Shown one piece after another: positions 16,950 through 26,190 of a DNA stretch of 64,000 nt; positions within the stretch are counted from its first letter, which is position 1, and each line of letters opens with the position of its first letter. Below the pieces are notes generated by a model that was given only the letters and a program-made list of their open reading frames with translations, made no database searches and was not told the DNA's origin. This DNA is from Actinomycetota bacterium (GTDB taxonomy: Bacteria; Actinomycetota; Actinomycetes; Actinomycetales; Dermatophilaceae). The DNA is taken from NCBI GenBank assembly GCA_020161845.1, contig JAIUNK010000001.1, forward strand, positions 1-64,000, read 5' to 3'. The translations under genes were made by a program, and so were the position numbers.

Positions 16950-17855
16950 TCAGCCATTCGGGCCAGGAGTGAGCGTGAGCAGGGTCACTTCGGGCGGGCA
17001 GGCGAACCGGTACGGGGCGAACGGGGAGGTCCCGACGCCCGCCGACACGTGCAGCCACGAGGTGTGGTCCCCGGCGTGGTAGCGGCTCAAGCCCTTGGCC
17101 TGGGCGGGCGGCAGGTCGCAGTTCGTGGTCAGCGCGCCCCACCAGGGCAGGCACACCTGGCCGCCGTGGGTGTGGCCGGCGAGCAGCAGGGGCAGGCCGT
17201 CCACCGCCATCGCGTCCAGCACCCTCGCGTACGGCGCGTGGGTCACGCCGATCGCCAGGTCGGTGCCCTTCGCCGGACGCCCGGCGACCTTCGCGTAGTC
17301 GTCGTGGTGCAGGTGTGGGTCGTCGGTGCCGCGGAACTCCAGCCGTACGCCGCGCACCTCGATGGTGGCCCGCTGCTCGTTGATGTCCTGCCAGGCGCCG
17401 GACGCCAGGGCCGCCCGCAACTCCTGGGTGGGCAGGTGCTCCCGGTCCTCGGGCAGGCCGTGGTGCGACGTCGAGCGCGCCAGGTACGACAGCGGGTTGG
17501 TGAACTTCGGGGCGGTGTAGTCGTTCGAGCCGAACACGAACACGCCCGGGACGTCGAGCAGGCGCCCGTAGGCCCGGAGCAGCGGCTCGAGCGCGTTGGC
17601 GTGGGCGATGTTGTCGCCGGTGTTCACCACGAGGTCCGGCTCCAGCCCAGCCAGCGCCGACACGAACCGGTGCTTCGCGTGCTGGCCCCGCGTCAGGTGG
17701 ATGTCGGAGACATGGAGCACCCGCAGCTTCTCCGACCCTGCCGGCAGCACCGGGACGCTGACCCGGCGGACGCGGAACGCCCGCGCCTCCGCGAAGCCGT
17801 ACGCGACGCAGGCCGCACCGGCCAGCGCGAGCCGGCCGGTGACCTTGCCGATCAC
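16950..17855 (-). CDS. Metallophosphoesterase (YkuE/calcineurin-like), membrane-anchored
   Basis: The 301-residue protein has an N-terminal hydrophobic anchor (LALAGAACVAYGFAEA) and metallophosphoesterase motifs DIHL (HVSDIHLTRGQ), GDN (VVNTGDNIAH), GSND (GVFVFGSNDY), GVTHAPY and GHTHGGQ. It would use two metal ions to hydrolyse a phosphoester, perhaps of a cell-wall or lipid intermediate. GTG 17855 overlaps the stop of the upstream penicillin-binding protein gene (GTGA), so the two are translationally coupled. The same pairing of class A PBP and metallophosphoesterase occurs as ponA2-Rv3683 in mycobacteria. Confidence 0.9.
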   Translation of the reverse strand: MIGKVTGRLALAGAACVAYGFAEARAFRVRRVSVPVLPAGSEKLRVLHVSDIHLTRGQHAKHRFVSALAGLEPDLVVNTGDNIAHANALEPLLRAYGRLLDVPGVFVFGSNDYTAPKFTNPLSYLARSTSHHGLPEDREHLPTQELRAALASGAWQDINEQRATIEVRGVRLEFRGTDDPHLHHDDYAKVAGRPAKGTDLAIGVTHAPYARVLDAMAVDGLPLLLAGHTHGGQVCLPWWGALTTNCDLPPAQAKGLSRYHAGDHTSWLHVSAGVGTSPFAPYRFACPPEVTLLTLTPGPNG

Positions 17856-20215
17856 GGCTTTCGTGGCTTCTTGGTCGGCGTGGAGGGGGTCGGCGTCGGC
17901 GTGGGATCCGGCAGCGGCTCGGGACCCTTCGACACCCGGATGCCGATCGCGCTGCCCTTCGGTGCGGAGCCCGATCGGGTGAGGCCGATCAGCCCGCCCT
18001 CGCCCACGATGTCGGAGTACTCCTTGGTCGTGTAGGTCGAGAAGCCGGCCTTCGCCAGCGTCAGGCTGCAGGCGGACGGGCCCATGCCCGAGCAGCTCGG
18101 CACGTCCACCGACTGGCCGTTGAGCACGGACGCGGGCGGATCGACGAACTTGGTGTTCTTGCCGATGTCGGCCAGGGCCTTCTGCATCGCCGGGCGCAGG
18201 ATGCGCTGGCCGGCGTCCGCGCCGAAGCCGGTGAGCGTGACGCCGGTCTTCAGCCGCAGGTAGCGCAGGAACCGCTGGCCCCGGTTCTTCCAGAACTTCT
18301 TGAACTTGGGGCCGTTGTCGAAGCTGATGCCGGCGGCGGCCACGAGGTCGGGGGTGTAGGCCACCGACCACTCCGCCTTGTTCAGCGGCACGGTGCCGGT
18401 CTTGCCCGCCATGTCGTAGCCCCAGATGCGCGCGCCGCGCAGCGTCCCGCTGTTGATCGGGCCCTGGAAGACCTTGTTCACCGCGTCCGCGACGTCGGCG
18501 TCGATCACGCGCTTGCAGCCGGCGCTGGGCACCGGCACCTTCGTGCCGTCCTTGGTCGCGATCGACTTGATGATGATCGGGTTGCAGCGCACGCCACGGT
18601 TGGCGAACGTGCCGTAGGCGGTGACCATCGACAGCGGCGTCACGTCGGCGGCGCCCAGCGTGAACGCGGGGAACGCCTCTGTGGTGAGGTCCTCACCGCT
18701 GGCCAGTTCCAGGCCCACCTTCTTGGCCATCTTCACCACCGGGCAGATGCCGACGGCCTGCTCCAGCGGTACGAAGTAGTTGTTGACCGACTGCGACGTG
18801 CCGCGCCACATGTCGTACATGCCCTTCTCGGGCCCGTCGACCACCCAGCGCTTGTTCACCTTCACGCTGCCGTTGCAGGACGGGAACACCTGGCCCTCGT
18901 AGTTCCTGCTGTAGGGCACCTTGAAGCTCGTCCGGACGCCGAAGCCGTTGTCGAGGGCCGCGGCGGCGACGTAGATCTTGAACGTCGACCCGCCCTGGAA
19001 CCCGTTGTAGCCGTTGTAGTCCTGGCCGACGTTGTAGTTGTAGAAGGTCTCGCCCTTCCACTTCTTGCCACCGTCGTTGTCGCCCATGGTCGGGCGGCTC
19101 TGCACCATCGCCCGGATCAGCCCGGTGCTCGGCTCCATCATCGTGATGACGCCGATCACGGGGTCCTTGGCCGCGACGCTCCGGCTGAGCACCTTCTGCG
19201 CGTTGCGCTGGGCCGCCGGGTCGATCTGCGTGGTGATGGTCAGGCCGCCGCGGTAGACGCGCTCGAGGCGCTCCTCCTCGGTGTTGCCCAGCGCGGTGGC
19301 CTGTTGCTTGAGCACCTCGAGGGCGTAGTCACAGACGAACGGGAACTCCGAGTTCGCGCAGCCCTTGAGCGACAGCTTCATCTTCTTCGGGTCGAACTTC
19401 TCCGCCTTCGCCGCTGCCGCCTCCTCCGGGGTGATCACCTCGAGGCTCGCCATGCGGGTGAGCACGTCGTTGCGGCGCTGGATGCCGAGCGCGGGGAACT
19501 TCACCGGGTTGGTCGCCACCGGGTTGCGCACCAGGCCGGCGAGCATGGCCGCCTGGGCCAGGTTGAGGTCCTTGGCGTGGACGCCGAAGTAGTGCATCGC
19601 CGCCGCCTCGACGCCGTAGGCGCCGTCACCGTAGTAGGCGATGTTCAGGTAGCGCTCAAGGATCTGGTCCTTGGTGAACTTCTTCTCCACGGCGATCGCG
19701 TAGCGCAGCTCGCGCACCTTGCGGGCCAGGGTGTTCTCGGTGGCCGCCGCGCGCGCGGCCGGGTCGTTGTTCTCCTCGGCGGTCTCCACAAGGACGAGGC
19801 GGACGTACTGCTGGGTGAGGCTCGAGCCACCCTGGGTGTTGCCCTGGCTGGTGGAGACGAGCGCGCGCAGCGTGCCGGTGAGGTCCATGGCGCCGTGCTC
19901 GTAGAAGCGGTGGTCCTCGATGGCCACCTGTGCCTTCTGCATGATGGGCGCGATCTCAGACAGCGGGCGGTAGACGCGGTTCTCGTCGTAGAAGTAGGCG
20001 AGCACCTTGCCGTCGACGGTCAGCAACCTCGACCGCTCCCACTGGTCCGGCGTGTCCAGCTCTGTGGGCAGGGTGTCGAGGCTGTTCAGGGCGTCCTTGC
20101 CCGTGGCCGCGGTCATGCCCACGACGGGCACGATCAGGCCCGCAGCGAGCAGCCCACCGAGGATCGCCACGACTCCGAGCATGACCAACGAGTAGAGCCG
20201 TTTCCCCATGCGCAT
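17852..20215 (-). CDS. ponA: Class A penicillin-binding protein (PonA2-like) with C-terminal PASTA-like region
   Basis: The 787-residue peptidoglycan polymerase/crosslinker has a membrane anchor at residues 8-33. The GT51 transglycosylase domain shows EDHRFYEHG near residue 98 and GGSSLTQQYVR near 140. The transpeptidase domain has SxxK as STFK near 410, SxN as SVN near 476 and KTGT near 604. After about residue 700 a PASTA-like segment is followed by a proline/lysine tail. It acts outside the membrane on lipid II. The start ATG is 170 bases from whiB, which is transcribed divergently. The order PBP-whiB corresponds to mycobacterial ponA2-whiB4. Confidence 0.93.
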   Translation of the reverse strand: MRMGKRLYSLVMLGVVAILGGLLAAGLIVPVVGMTAATGKDALNSLDTLPTELDTPDQWERSRLLTVDGKVLAYFYDENRVYRPLSEIAPIMQKAQVAIEDHRFYEHGAMDLTGTLRALVSTSQGNTQGGSSLTQQYVRLVLVETAEENNDPAARAAATENTLARKVRELRYAIAVEKKFTKDQILERYLNIAYYGDGAYGVEAAAMHYFGVHAKDLNLAQAAMLAGLVRNPVATNPVKFPALGIQRRNDVLTRMASLEVITPEEAAAAKAEKFDPKKMKLSLKGCANSEFPFVCDYALEVLKQQATALGNTEEERLERVYRGGLTITTQIDPAAQRNAQKVLSRSVAAKDPVIGVITMMEPSTGLIRAMVQSRPTMGDNDGGKKWKGETFYNYNVGQDYNGYNGFQGGSTFKIYVAAAALDNGFGVRTSFKVPYSRNYEGQVFPSCNGSVKVNKRWVVDGPEKGMYDMWRGTSQSVNNYFVPLEQAVGICPVVKMAKKVGLELASGEDLTTEAFPAFTLGAADVTPLSMVTAYGTFANRGVRCNPIIIKSIATKDGTKVPVPSAGCKRVIDADVADAVNKVFQGPINSGTLRGARIWGYDMAGKTGTVPLNKAEWSVAYTPDLVAAAGISFDNGPKFKKFWKNRGQRFLRYLRLKTGVTLTGFGADAGQRILRPAMQKALADIGKNTKFVDPPASVLNGQSVDVPSCSGMGPSACSLTLAKAGFSTYTTKEYSDIVGEGGLIGLTRSGSAPKGSAIGIRVSKGPEPLPDPTPTPTPSTPTKKPRKP

Positions 20216-20307
20216 GGGTTCAAGCGTACGTTACGCGCCCCAGCGGCCGCCCGAGCCGGGCCGCGCGCCGGTTCCCGGCCGGATCCCCCCTAGCCAACGG
20301 CAGCTTC

Positions 20308-20337
20308 TTGACATACCCTCACCCATACACCTAGCAA
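20308..20337 (+). promoter_or_regulatory. Possible whiB promoter
   Basis: TTGACA at 20308-20313 is followed, after 18 bases, by TAGCAA (20332-20337), a weak -10. It lies in the 160-base gap between divergent ponA and whiB, about 50 bases upstream of the whiB start. The -35 is a perfect sigma-70 consensus while the -10 is poor, which would fit an activator-dependent promoter. Confidence 0.4.
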
Positions 20338-20384
20338 TTGCGTATACCGCGAAGGCGGGGTGCCCCCGGGAAAGGATGAGAGCA

Positions 20385-20660
20385 ATGACGCTCGGAGTCG
20401 ACGACTGGACCCTCCAGGCGAAGTGCCGTGGCCTGCAGGACGAACTGTTCCCCGAGGGTGCCGACCAGAAGCGCGCACGATCGGTCTGTTTCACCTGCCC
20501 CGTGCGCAACGAGTGCCTGGCCGAAGCCCTGGACAACCGGATCGAGTGGGGCGTGTGGGGTGGCCTCACCGAGCGTGAGCGACGGCAGTTGCTGCGCCAG
20601 CGCACCGACATCACGTCGTGGACGTCGATCCTGTGCCCCAAGGCCCGCCGCTGCGACTGA
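20385..20660 (+). CDS. whiB: WhiB-family iron-sulfur transcription factor (WhiB4-like)
   Basis: The 91-residue protein carries the four-cysteine WhiB cluster: one Cys in AKCRGLQDELF and a CxxCxxxxxC in VCFTCPVRNECLAEAL. The G[VI]WGG turn (GVWGGLTERERR) and a basic C-terminus follow. It binds a 4Fe-4S cluster and works with the primary sigma factor in redox or developmental control. ATG 20385 is preferred over ATG 20376 because AAAGGA is correctly spaced for the former only. Assignment as WhiB4-like rests on neighbours (class A PBP and metallophosphoesterase behind, ridA and nth ahead). Confidence 0.92.
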   Translation: MTLGVDDWTLQAKCRGLQDELFPEGADQKRARSVCFTCPVRNECLAEALDNRIEWGVWGGLTERERRQLLRQRTDITSWTSILCPKARRCD

Positions 20661-20765
20661 CCGTCGTCGCCGGGCCACGGGCGGGGGTGGACGCGCCCGC
20701 GGGCGGGTGACCGGCGCCGGACGTCCCCGCTGCGCCGACCCTTCCGCATCACCGATACTGGGCCC

Positions 20766-20924
20766 ATGACCAAATGGGAGTACGTGACCGTCCCCGTGCT
20801 GGTGCACGCCACCAAGCAGATCCTCGACACCTGGGGAGCGGACGGCTGGGAGCTGGTGCAGGTGGTGCCGGGGCCGAACCCGCAGAACCTGGTGGCCTAC
20901 CTCAAGCGCCCGGTCGCCGAATGA
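20766..20924 (+). CDS. DUF4177-type small protein
   Basis: The 52-residue protein [20 protein letters not shown]...YLKRPVAE has the DUF4177 pattern: an opening WEY strand, a helix, and GWELVQVVP. Function is unknown. It lies between whiB and ridA, as the small gene Rv3678A does in M. tuberculosis. Its stop overlaps the ridA start (ATGA), so it is almost certainly translated together with ridA. Confidence 0.8.
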   Translation: MTKWEYVTVPVLVHATKQILDTWGADGWELVQVVPGPNPQNLVAYLKRPVAE

Positions 20925-21412
20925 ACGAGGAACTCGCAGAAACCCCCGCCTCGGCCCGGCTGGCCGCGCAGGGTCTCGTCCTGCCCGCCGTGCCCACCCC
21001 GGTCGCGGCCTACCAGCCCGCGGTGGTCTCGGCCGGCCAGGTGTTCACCGCCGGCCAGCTGCCGTTCGTCGACGGGACGCTGCCCGAGCAGGGCAAGGTG
21101 GGCGCCCTGGTGACGCCCGAGCGGGCCTCGGAGCTGGCCCGGATCGCCGCGCTGAACGCCGTCGCCGCGGCCGCGTCCGTCACCGGCGGGGTGGACGGCA
21201 TCCGCCGGGTGGTGAAGATGGTGGTCTATGTCGCCAGCGACCCGTCCTTCACGGGCCAGCCCGCGGTCGCCAACGGTGCGTCCGAACTGTTGCGGGACGT
21301 GTTCGGTGCCCGTGGCGCCCATGCCCGCAGCGCCGTCGGCGTGGCGGTGCTGCCGCTGGACTCCCCGGTGGAGGTCGAGCTCGTCGTCGAGGCGAACGCC
21401 GCGTCGTTCTGA
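20921..21412 (+). CDS. ridA: RidA-family protein (YjgF/UK114)
   Basis: The 163-residue protein matches the RidA family's larger YjgF-like branch: [50 protein letters not shown] and [20 protein letters not shown]. RidA proteins hydrolyse reactive enamine/imine intermediates from PLP enzymes. The canonical catalytic arginine (usually in RxxVxVxxLP) appears here as [13 protein letters not shown], so activity is plausible. Starts and stops overlap both neighbours. Confidence 0.88.
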   Translation: MNEELAETPASARLAAQGLVLPAVPTPVAAYQPAVVSAGQVFTAGQLPFVDGTLPEQGKVGALVTPERASELARIAALNAVAAAASVTGGVDGIRRVVKMVVYVASDPSFTGQPAVANGASELLRDVFGARGAHARSAVGVAVLPLDSPVEVELVVEANAASF

Positions 21413-22113
21413 TGGTCCCGGGCGAATCGCGGACGGCGCTGGTGCGGCGGGCGCGCAGGATCAACGCAGAACTCGGCGAGCTGTACCCCGACGCGCACTG
21501 CGAGCTCGACCACGCCGATCCGCTGCAGTTGCTGGTCGCAACCGTCCTTTCGGCCCAGTCCACCGATCGCCGGGTGAACACCGTCACGCCGGTGCTGTTC
21601 GCCCGCTACCCGGACGCGGCGGCACTGGCCGCCGCCGACCGCGCGGAACTGGAGCAGCTGATCACGCCCACGGGCTTCTTCCGGGCCAAGACCGACGCGC
21701 TGCTCAAGCTCGGCGCGGCGCTCGTGGAGCGCTTCGGGGGCCAGGTGCCCGGACGGCTGGAGGACCTGGTGACGCTGCCCGGGGTCGGCCGCAAGACCGC
21801 CAACGTGGTGCTCACCGACGGCTTCGGGGTGCCCGGCATCACGACCGACACCCACTTGATCCGGCTCTCCCGCCGCTTCGGCTGGACCGACCAGGTCAAG
21901 CCGGAGGCGATCGAGGCCGAGGTCGGCGCGCTCTTCCCGAAGGCGGACTGGATCCGCCTCAACCACCGCGTGATCTGGCACGGGCGCCGGCGGTGCCACG
22001 CCCGGCGTCCGGCGTGCGGCGCCTGTCCGGTCGCCCGGCTGTGCCCGGCGTTCGGCGAGGGCCCGACCGACCCGGCGGTGGCGGCGAAGCTCGTCCGGGA
22101 GCCCCGCGAATGA
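21412..22113 (+). CDS. nth: Endonuclease III (DNA glycosylase/AP lyase)
   Basis: The 233-residue protein has the helix-hairpin-helix [13 protein letters not shown] with catalytic Lys128, catalytic Asp146 in TDTHLIRL, and the 4Fe-4S cluster motif C195-x6-C202-x2-C205-x5-C211. It removes oxidised pyrimidines and cleaves the abasic strand. The ATG shares its A with the ridA stop (TGATG). Length and motifs are normal for the family. Confidence 0.96.
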   Translation: MVPGESRTALVRRARRINAELGELYPDAHCELDHADPLQLLVATVLSAQSTDRRVNTVTPVLFARYPDAAALAAADRAELEQLITPTGFFRAKTDALLKLGAALVERFGGQVPGRLEDLVTLPGVGRKTANVVLTDGFGVPGITTDTHLIRLSRRFGWTDQVKPEAIEAEVGALFPKADWIRLNHRVIWHGRRRCHARRPACGACPVARLCPAFGEGPTDPAVAAKLVREPRE

Positions 22114-22781
22114 CCGCCTCCCGACGCCCCGCTCGCACCGCCCTGGGCGGGTGGCTGACCGTGGGCCTGCTGCTGTCGGGGTGCGCCGGCATGCTGCCCG
22201 GCGTGGGCGGGCAGCGTCCTCCCGCCGCCACGGTGACGCCGGTGGCGCCCGCGCCGGCCACGACCGCCGCCGCGCCCGAGCCGTCGCCCACCGCGTCTGA
22301 CCTGGTCGCCGCGCGCCGCGCGGCCGGCATCGAGGACTGCCCGCCGAGCAGCGACGCACCCGCCGTGCCGGGCGGCCTGCCCGACGTCACCCTGGAGTGC
22401 CTCGGCGGCGGCAGCAGCGTCCGGCTCGCCGGGCTGCGGGGCCCGCTGATGGTGAACCTGTGGGCCCAGTGGTGCGGCCCATGCCGCGCGGAGGCCGCCC
22501 ACCTGGCCGCGTTCGCCCGGATCCAGAAGTCCGTCCGCGTGCTCGGCATCGACCACTCCGACCCGCAGCCGGAACTCGCGATCGAGTTCGCGCAGCTGAC
22601 CGCCATGACCTACCCGCACCTGGCCGACGAGGAGCACGTGCTGAAGGCCCCGCTGGCGGTGGCCGGCATCCCGTACACGCTGCTGCTCGACAAGAGCGGA
22701 CGGATCGTCGCCCGCCACCCCGGCGCGTTCTCCTCGTTCGAGGAGGTCCAGCAGTGGGTGGAGCAGGGGCTGGGCGGATGA
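22110..22781 (+). CDS. TlpA/ResA-like thioredoxin lipoprotein
   Basis: The 223-residue exported protein has a lipobox (LLLSGC, Cys ~24) after a short signal sequence, then an Ala/Pro-rich linker to about residue 65. The thioredoxin fold contains the redox motif WCGPC and the cis-proline loop [11 protein letters not shown]. It probably reduces or exchanges disulfides in extracytoplasmic proteins, for instance during cytochrome maturation or cell-wall assembly. It overlaps nth and the following NUDIX gene by four bases each, the same order as Rv3674c-Rv3672c. Confidence 0.92.
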   Translation: MTASRRPARTALGGWLTVGLLLSGCAGMLPGVGGQRPPAATVTPVAPAPATTAAAPEPSPTASDLVAARRAAGIEDCPPSSDAPAVPGGLPDVTLECLGGGSSVRLAGLRGPLMVNLWAQWCGPCRAEAAHLAAFARIQKSVRVLGIDHSDPQPELAIEFAQLTAMTYPHLADEEHVLKAPLAVAGIPYTLLLDKSGRIVARHPGAFSSFEEVQQWVEQGLGG

Positions 22782-23431
22782 GCGCCCCCGTCCCCGAGGA
22801 ACTCAGGGACGCCCAGCGGCGCTTCGCGCGTCCGGACGCCCTCAGCTTCATCTCCGGTGCCCGCGAGCCCCGGGGGACGCGGCGCGCGGCCGTGCTCATC
22901 CTGCTCAGCCGGGCGGGGGACGACGGCTACGAGGTCGTGCTGATCGAGAAGCGCGCCGACCTGCGCTCCCACGCCGGCCAGGTCGCCTTCCCCGGCGGCT
23001 CGATCGAGTCGATCGACGTCGACCCGGTCGCGGCGGCTTTGCGCGAGGCCGACGAGGAGGTGGGGGTGAGTCCGGACGCCGTCGAGGTGCTCGGCGTCCT
23101 CCCGGCCGCCCACATCCCCCGCAGCGGCTTCGACGTCACCTCCGTCGTCGGGTGGTGGGGGAACCCGGTCCCGCTGGCGCCGGTGGACGTGCAGGAGGTG
23201 GCGGCGGTGCACCAGGTGCGGGTCGCGCACCTGCTCGACCCGGCCAACCGCAGTACCTGGGTACTGCCGGGCGGCTTCTCCGGGCCGGCCTTCGCCGTCG
23301 GCGAGCTGTACGTGTGGGGGTTCACCGCCTACCTGCTCGACGGCATGTTCGACCTGCTGGGCTGGACGCTGCCCTGGGACGCGTCGCGGACCACCGAGAT
23401 CCCTCCGCGGTTCTTCAGCGAGCGGCTGTGA
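22778..23431 (+). CDS. NUDIX hydrolase, CoA pyrophosphatase-like (NudL)
   Basis: The 217-residue protein has the UPF0035/CoA-type signature LRSHAGQVAFPGGSIE just before the Nudix box, whose catalytic part reads ALREADEEVGV. Proteins of this kind split CoA or related dinucleotides at the pyrophosphate. The C-terminal YVWGFTAYLLDGMFDLLGW is also typical of the family. The start overlaps the thioredoxin-like gene. The next gene starts 40 bases downstream, so read-through into the SDR/glycosyltransferase operon is possible. Confidence 0.9.
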   Translation: MSAPVPEELRDAQRRFARPDALSFISGAREPRGTRRAAVLILLSRAGDDGYEVVLIEKRADLRSHAGQVAFPGGSIESIDVDPVAAALREADEEVGVSPDAVEVLGVLPAAHIPRSGFDVTSVVGWWGNPVPLAPVDVQEVAAVHQVRVAHLLDPANRSTWVLPGGFSGPAFAVGELYVWGFTAYLLDGMFDLLGWTLPWDASRTTEIPPRFFSERL

Positions 23432-23471
23432 CCCTCCCGCCGCGCGTCCGGTCCGACTAGGCTCAACGGCC

Positions 23472-24425
23472 GTGCGGATCCTGCTCACCGGCAGCAACGG
23501 GTTCATCGGGCGCCGGGTCACCCTCGACGCGCTGGCCCGCGGCTGGGAGGTGGTCGGCCTCGGCCGGCAGGACGCGCCCACCGCCCCGGTGACCCGGTAC
23601 GTGCGCCACGACCTGGGCGAGCCGCTCGACCTCGACGAGGCCGTCGACGCCGTCGTGCACGCCGCCGGACTGGCGAGCCCGTGGGCGTCCCCGTCCGCCT
23701 ACCAGCGCGGGAACGTGCGCGCGACGGCCACCGTGCTGGCCTGGGCGCGCGAACACGGCCGCCCGCCGGTGCACTACGTCTCCTCGTCGTCTGTGTTCTA
23801 CCGGGACGCCGACCAGACGGCGCTGTCGGAGCGGTCGCCGATCCCGACCGATGCCGAGCAGATCAACACCTACTCGCGCACCAAGCTGGCCGGCGAGCGC
23901 CTGACGAGGGCCTATCCGGGGGAGTGGGCGGTGCTGCGGCCGCGCGCGGTGATCGGCGTCGGCGACACCGTCCTGCTGCCGCGGGTGCTGGAGGCGGCGC
24001 GCAAGGGCGTGCTGCCGCGCTTCACCCGGGCCGACGGACGGCGCGTCTGGGCCGACCTCACGCCGGTGGCCACCGTCTCGCACTACCTGCTGGAGTCCGT
24101 CGCGCAGCGGTTCACCGGGGAGCTCAACCTCTCCAACGGGGAGACCGTCGAACTCGACCCGTTCGTCGACGACGTGCTCGCCAGGCTCGGGCTCGACCCG
24201 CGGCGTCCCCGGGTGCCGGTGGCCGTCGCGATGGCGATGGCCGGTGCTGCCGAGCGGTACTCGGCCCGCTTCGGCGGCTGGGCCGAGCCGCCGATCACGC
24301 GGTACGGCGTGTCGATGTTCGCCCACTCCAAGACCTTCGACGCCACCCGGGTGCAGGCGGTCCTCGGGCCGCCGCCGGTGTCGGTCGGGCAGGCGGTGGA
24401 CGAACTGGTGGCGGCGGGCGGATGA
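23472..24425 (+). CDS. NAD-dependent epimerase/dehydratase-like SDR
   Basis: The 317-residue extended SDR starts VRILLTGSNGFIGRRVT (Rossmann TGxxGxxG). The active-site Ser is in VSSSSVFY and the YxxxK motif in YSRTKLAGE. The C-terminal substrate domain includes LNLSNGETVELDPF. It resembles OleD/3-beta-HSD-type and sugar-nucleotide SDRs, and the substrate cannot be decided. GTG 23472 opens a four-gene operon whose members overlap by four bases, followed by two glycosyltransferases, which suggests modification of a lipid or glycolipid. Confidence 0.85.
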   Translation: MRILLTGSNGFIGRRVTLDALARGWEVVGLGRQDAPTAPVTRYVRHDLGEPLDLDEAVDAVVHAAGLASPWASPSAYQRGNVRATATVLAWAREHGRPPVHYVSSSSVFYRDADQTALSERSPIPTDAEQINTYSRTKLAGERLTRAYPGEWAVLRPRAVIGVGDTVLLPRVLEAARKGVLPRFTRADGRRVWADLTPVATVSHYLLESVAQRFTGELNLSNGETVELDPFVDDVLARLGLDPRRPRVPVAVAMAMAGAAERYSARFGGWAEPPITRYGVSMFAHSKTFDATRVQAVLGPPPVSVGQAVDELVAAGG

Positions 24426-25546
24426 CGGCTGCCGGCTGGGCGCTGCTCGGCGCGTACGCGGTGCTCACCGTCCTCCGGCTGGTGCTGGCCGCGCGGGCCT
24501 GGCACCCGCCGGCGCCGGCGGGGGAGCCGGAGGTCACCGTCCTCCAGCCGATCCTCTCCGGCGACCCGCACCTGGCCGACGACCTGGCCGCCAACCTCGC
24601 GACGCACCCGTCGGCGCGCTTCCGGTGGCTGGTCGACGAGGCGGACGCCGAGGGCGTGCGGGTGGCGACCAGGCTCGCGTCCGCGCACCCGGGGCGGGTC
24701 GAGGTGCGGACGTTCGGTGCCGCACCGGCGACCAGCAACCCCAAGGTGTTCAAGCTGGCACGCGCCATCGACCCCGCCGACGACCTGGTGGCCCTGCTCG
24801 ACGACGACACCGTGCTGCCTCCCGGGACACTCTCCCGGGCCTGCGCCGCCCTCGCCGACGGCGACCTCGTCACCGGCCTGCCGTACTACAAGGAAGCACG
24901 CGGTGCCTGGGCGCGACTGGTGGCCGGGTTCGTCAACGGCTCCGCCCTCGTCACCTACCTGCCGTTGCTGGCTGCCGGCCCGCCGGTCAGCGTCAACGGC
25001 ATGTTCGTGCTCACCACGCGGGGCGCCCTCGAGCGCGCGGGCGGGCTGGGGGCCATCGAGGGCTTCGTCTGCGACGACTACGAGCTCGCCCTGGCCTACC
25101 GGCACACCGGGCAGCGGCTGGTGCAGGCCGCCCTGCCGGTGTGGGTGCGGACGACCGTGCCCGACGCCGCGTCCTACGGGCGACTGATGCGCCGCTGGAT
25201 GGTGTTCACCGGCCGGCTGGTGCGCGACGAGGTGGGACCGGCGATGCTGGGCCTGGTGCTGCTCCCCGCCGTCCTGCCCGCGCTCGCGCTGCTCACCGGA
25301 GTGCTCACGGCGTCGTGGCCGCTCGTCGCGGGGGTGGTCGTCGCGCTGCTCGGCAAGGCTGCCGCGATGGCCGCGCTGCGGCGCCGCCTAGTGGGCGCCA
25401 CAGAGGACGCCGCGGCGATCGCTGCCGAGGTGCTGGCCGACCTCCTCCAGCCCGTCCACGCGGCGGCAGCGCTCGCGTCCGGCGGGCGGATCATCTGGCG
25501 GGGGCGCCCGATGCGCCTGGACGCCGAGGGCAGGGTGCGGCCGTGA
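24422..25546 (+). CDS. GT2/GT21-like membrane glycosyltransferase
   Basis: The 374-residue protein has an N-terminal TM segment (WALLGAYAVLTVLRLVLAA) and a GT-A domain with the D1 motif in FRWLVDEAD, the DxD-type LLDDDTVLPPG and the acceptor motif VCDDYELALAYRHTG. The signature (Q/R)xxRW appears as RLMRRWMVF. Two or three TM segments follow. The layout matches ceramide glucosyltransferase-like GT21 and HpnI-type enzymes that transfer sugar to a membrane lipid. The acceptor here is unknown. ATG 24422 overlaps the SDR stop. Confidence 0.85.
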   Translation: MTAAGWALLGAYAVLTVLRLVLAARAWHPPAPAGEPEVTVLQPILSGDPHLADDLAANLATHPSARFRWLVDEADAEGVRVATRLASAHPGRVEVRTFGAAPATSNPKVFKLARAIDPADDLVALLDDDTVLPPGTLSRACAALADGDLVTGLPYYKEARGAWARLVAGFVNGSALVTYLPLLAAGPPVSVNGMFVLTTRGALERAGGLGAIEGFVCDDYELALAYRHTGQRLVQAALPVWVRTTVPDAASYGRLMRRWMVFTGRLVRDEVGPAMLGLVLLPAVLPALALLTGVLTASWPLVAGVVVALLGKAAAMAALRRRLVGATEDAAAIAAEVLADLLQPVHAAAALASGGRIIWRGRPMRLDAEGRVRP

Positions 25547-26190
25547 GCGTGGCGACGGTGGCCGCACGGTGGGGGGCGCGGGGAAGGGACGACCTCGCCG
25601 GCGGGTCCGGACCCGCCGTGCTTGCGGCGGTCGACGACCGCGTCGCCTGGCTGTCGGGCCGCAGCTCGCCCACGCGCACCGCGCTGTCGCCCGCGGAGGA
25701 CGCCCTGCTCGACGCCGCCGCCCGGCACGGGTTCGTGCCGCTGCGCAGCGGCTTCCCGTTCGCCGGGACGGGCCCGTGGGAGCCGGCGCCGCTGGCGCGG
25801 GCGTCGGTGCGCAACGCCCGCCAGTACTTCGCGCTGCGCCATGACCCGGCGACGCGCGCGCTGGTCGCGCCGCTGCTGCGTCCGCTGTTCGCCACGACGC
25901 GGAGCCGCCTGCTGGTGGTGTGCGGCTCGCTCGGCCTGGAGCTGCTCGCCGCGGGCCTGCCGGAGCCGGGCGATGCGCCGCGCCCGCGCCTGCGGGTGGT
26001 GGCACTGGGGCCGGTGGCCGGACGGGTGCCCGCGGGGCTGGACGTGTGGGTGGCGCAAGGCCGGCTCGACCCGATCTCCGCGCTCGGCTACCGCGGCGAG
26101 GTCCGGGTGCGTCCGTGGTGCGGGCACCTGGGCTACCGGGGGCCCGCCGTCGAGCGGCTCGTCGAGGACGCCTGCCGGAGCCCGTGGTGA
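25543..26190 (+). CDS. Uncharacterised protein with alpha/beta-hydrolase-like features
   Basis: The 215-residue protein is not confidently recognised. The second half looks like a degenerate alpha/beta-hydrolase: LLVVCGSLGLELLAAG (a G-S-L-G elbow), RLRVVALGPVA, then GYRGEVRVRPWCGHLGYRG with a late histidine. No clear acidic residue can be assigned, so catalysis is uncertain. The N-terminal 100 residues are rich in Ala/Arg and carry RNARQYFALRHDPATRALVAP. GTG 25543 overlaps the glycosyltransferase stop and the 3' end overlaps the next gene (GTGA), which places it firmly in the operon. Confidence 0.7.
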   Translation: MSVATVAARWGARGRDDLAGGSGPAVLAAVDDRVAWLSGRSSPTRTALSPAEDALLDAAARHGFVPLRSGFPFAGTGPWEPAPLARASVRNARQYFALRHDPATRALVAPLLRPLFATTRSRLLVVCGSLGLELLAAGLPEPGDAPRPRLRVVALGPVAGRVPAGLDVWVAQGRLDPISALGYRGEVRVRPWCGHLGYRGPAVERLVEDACRSPW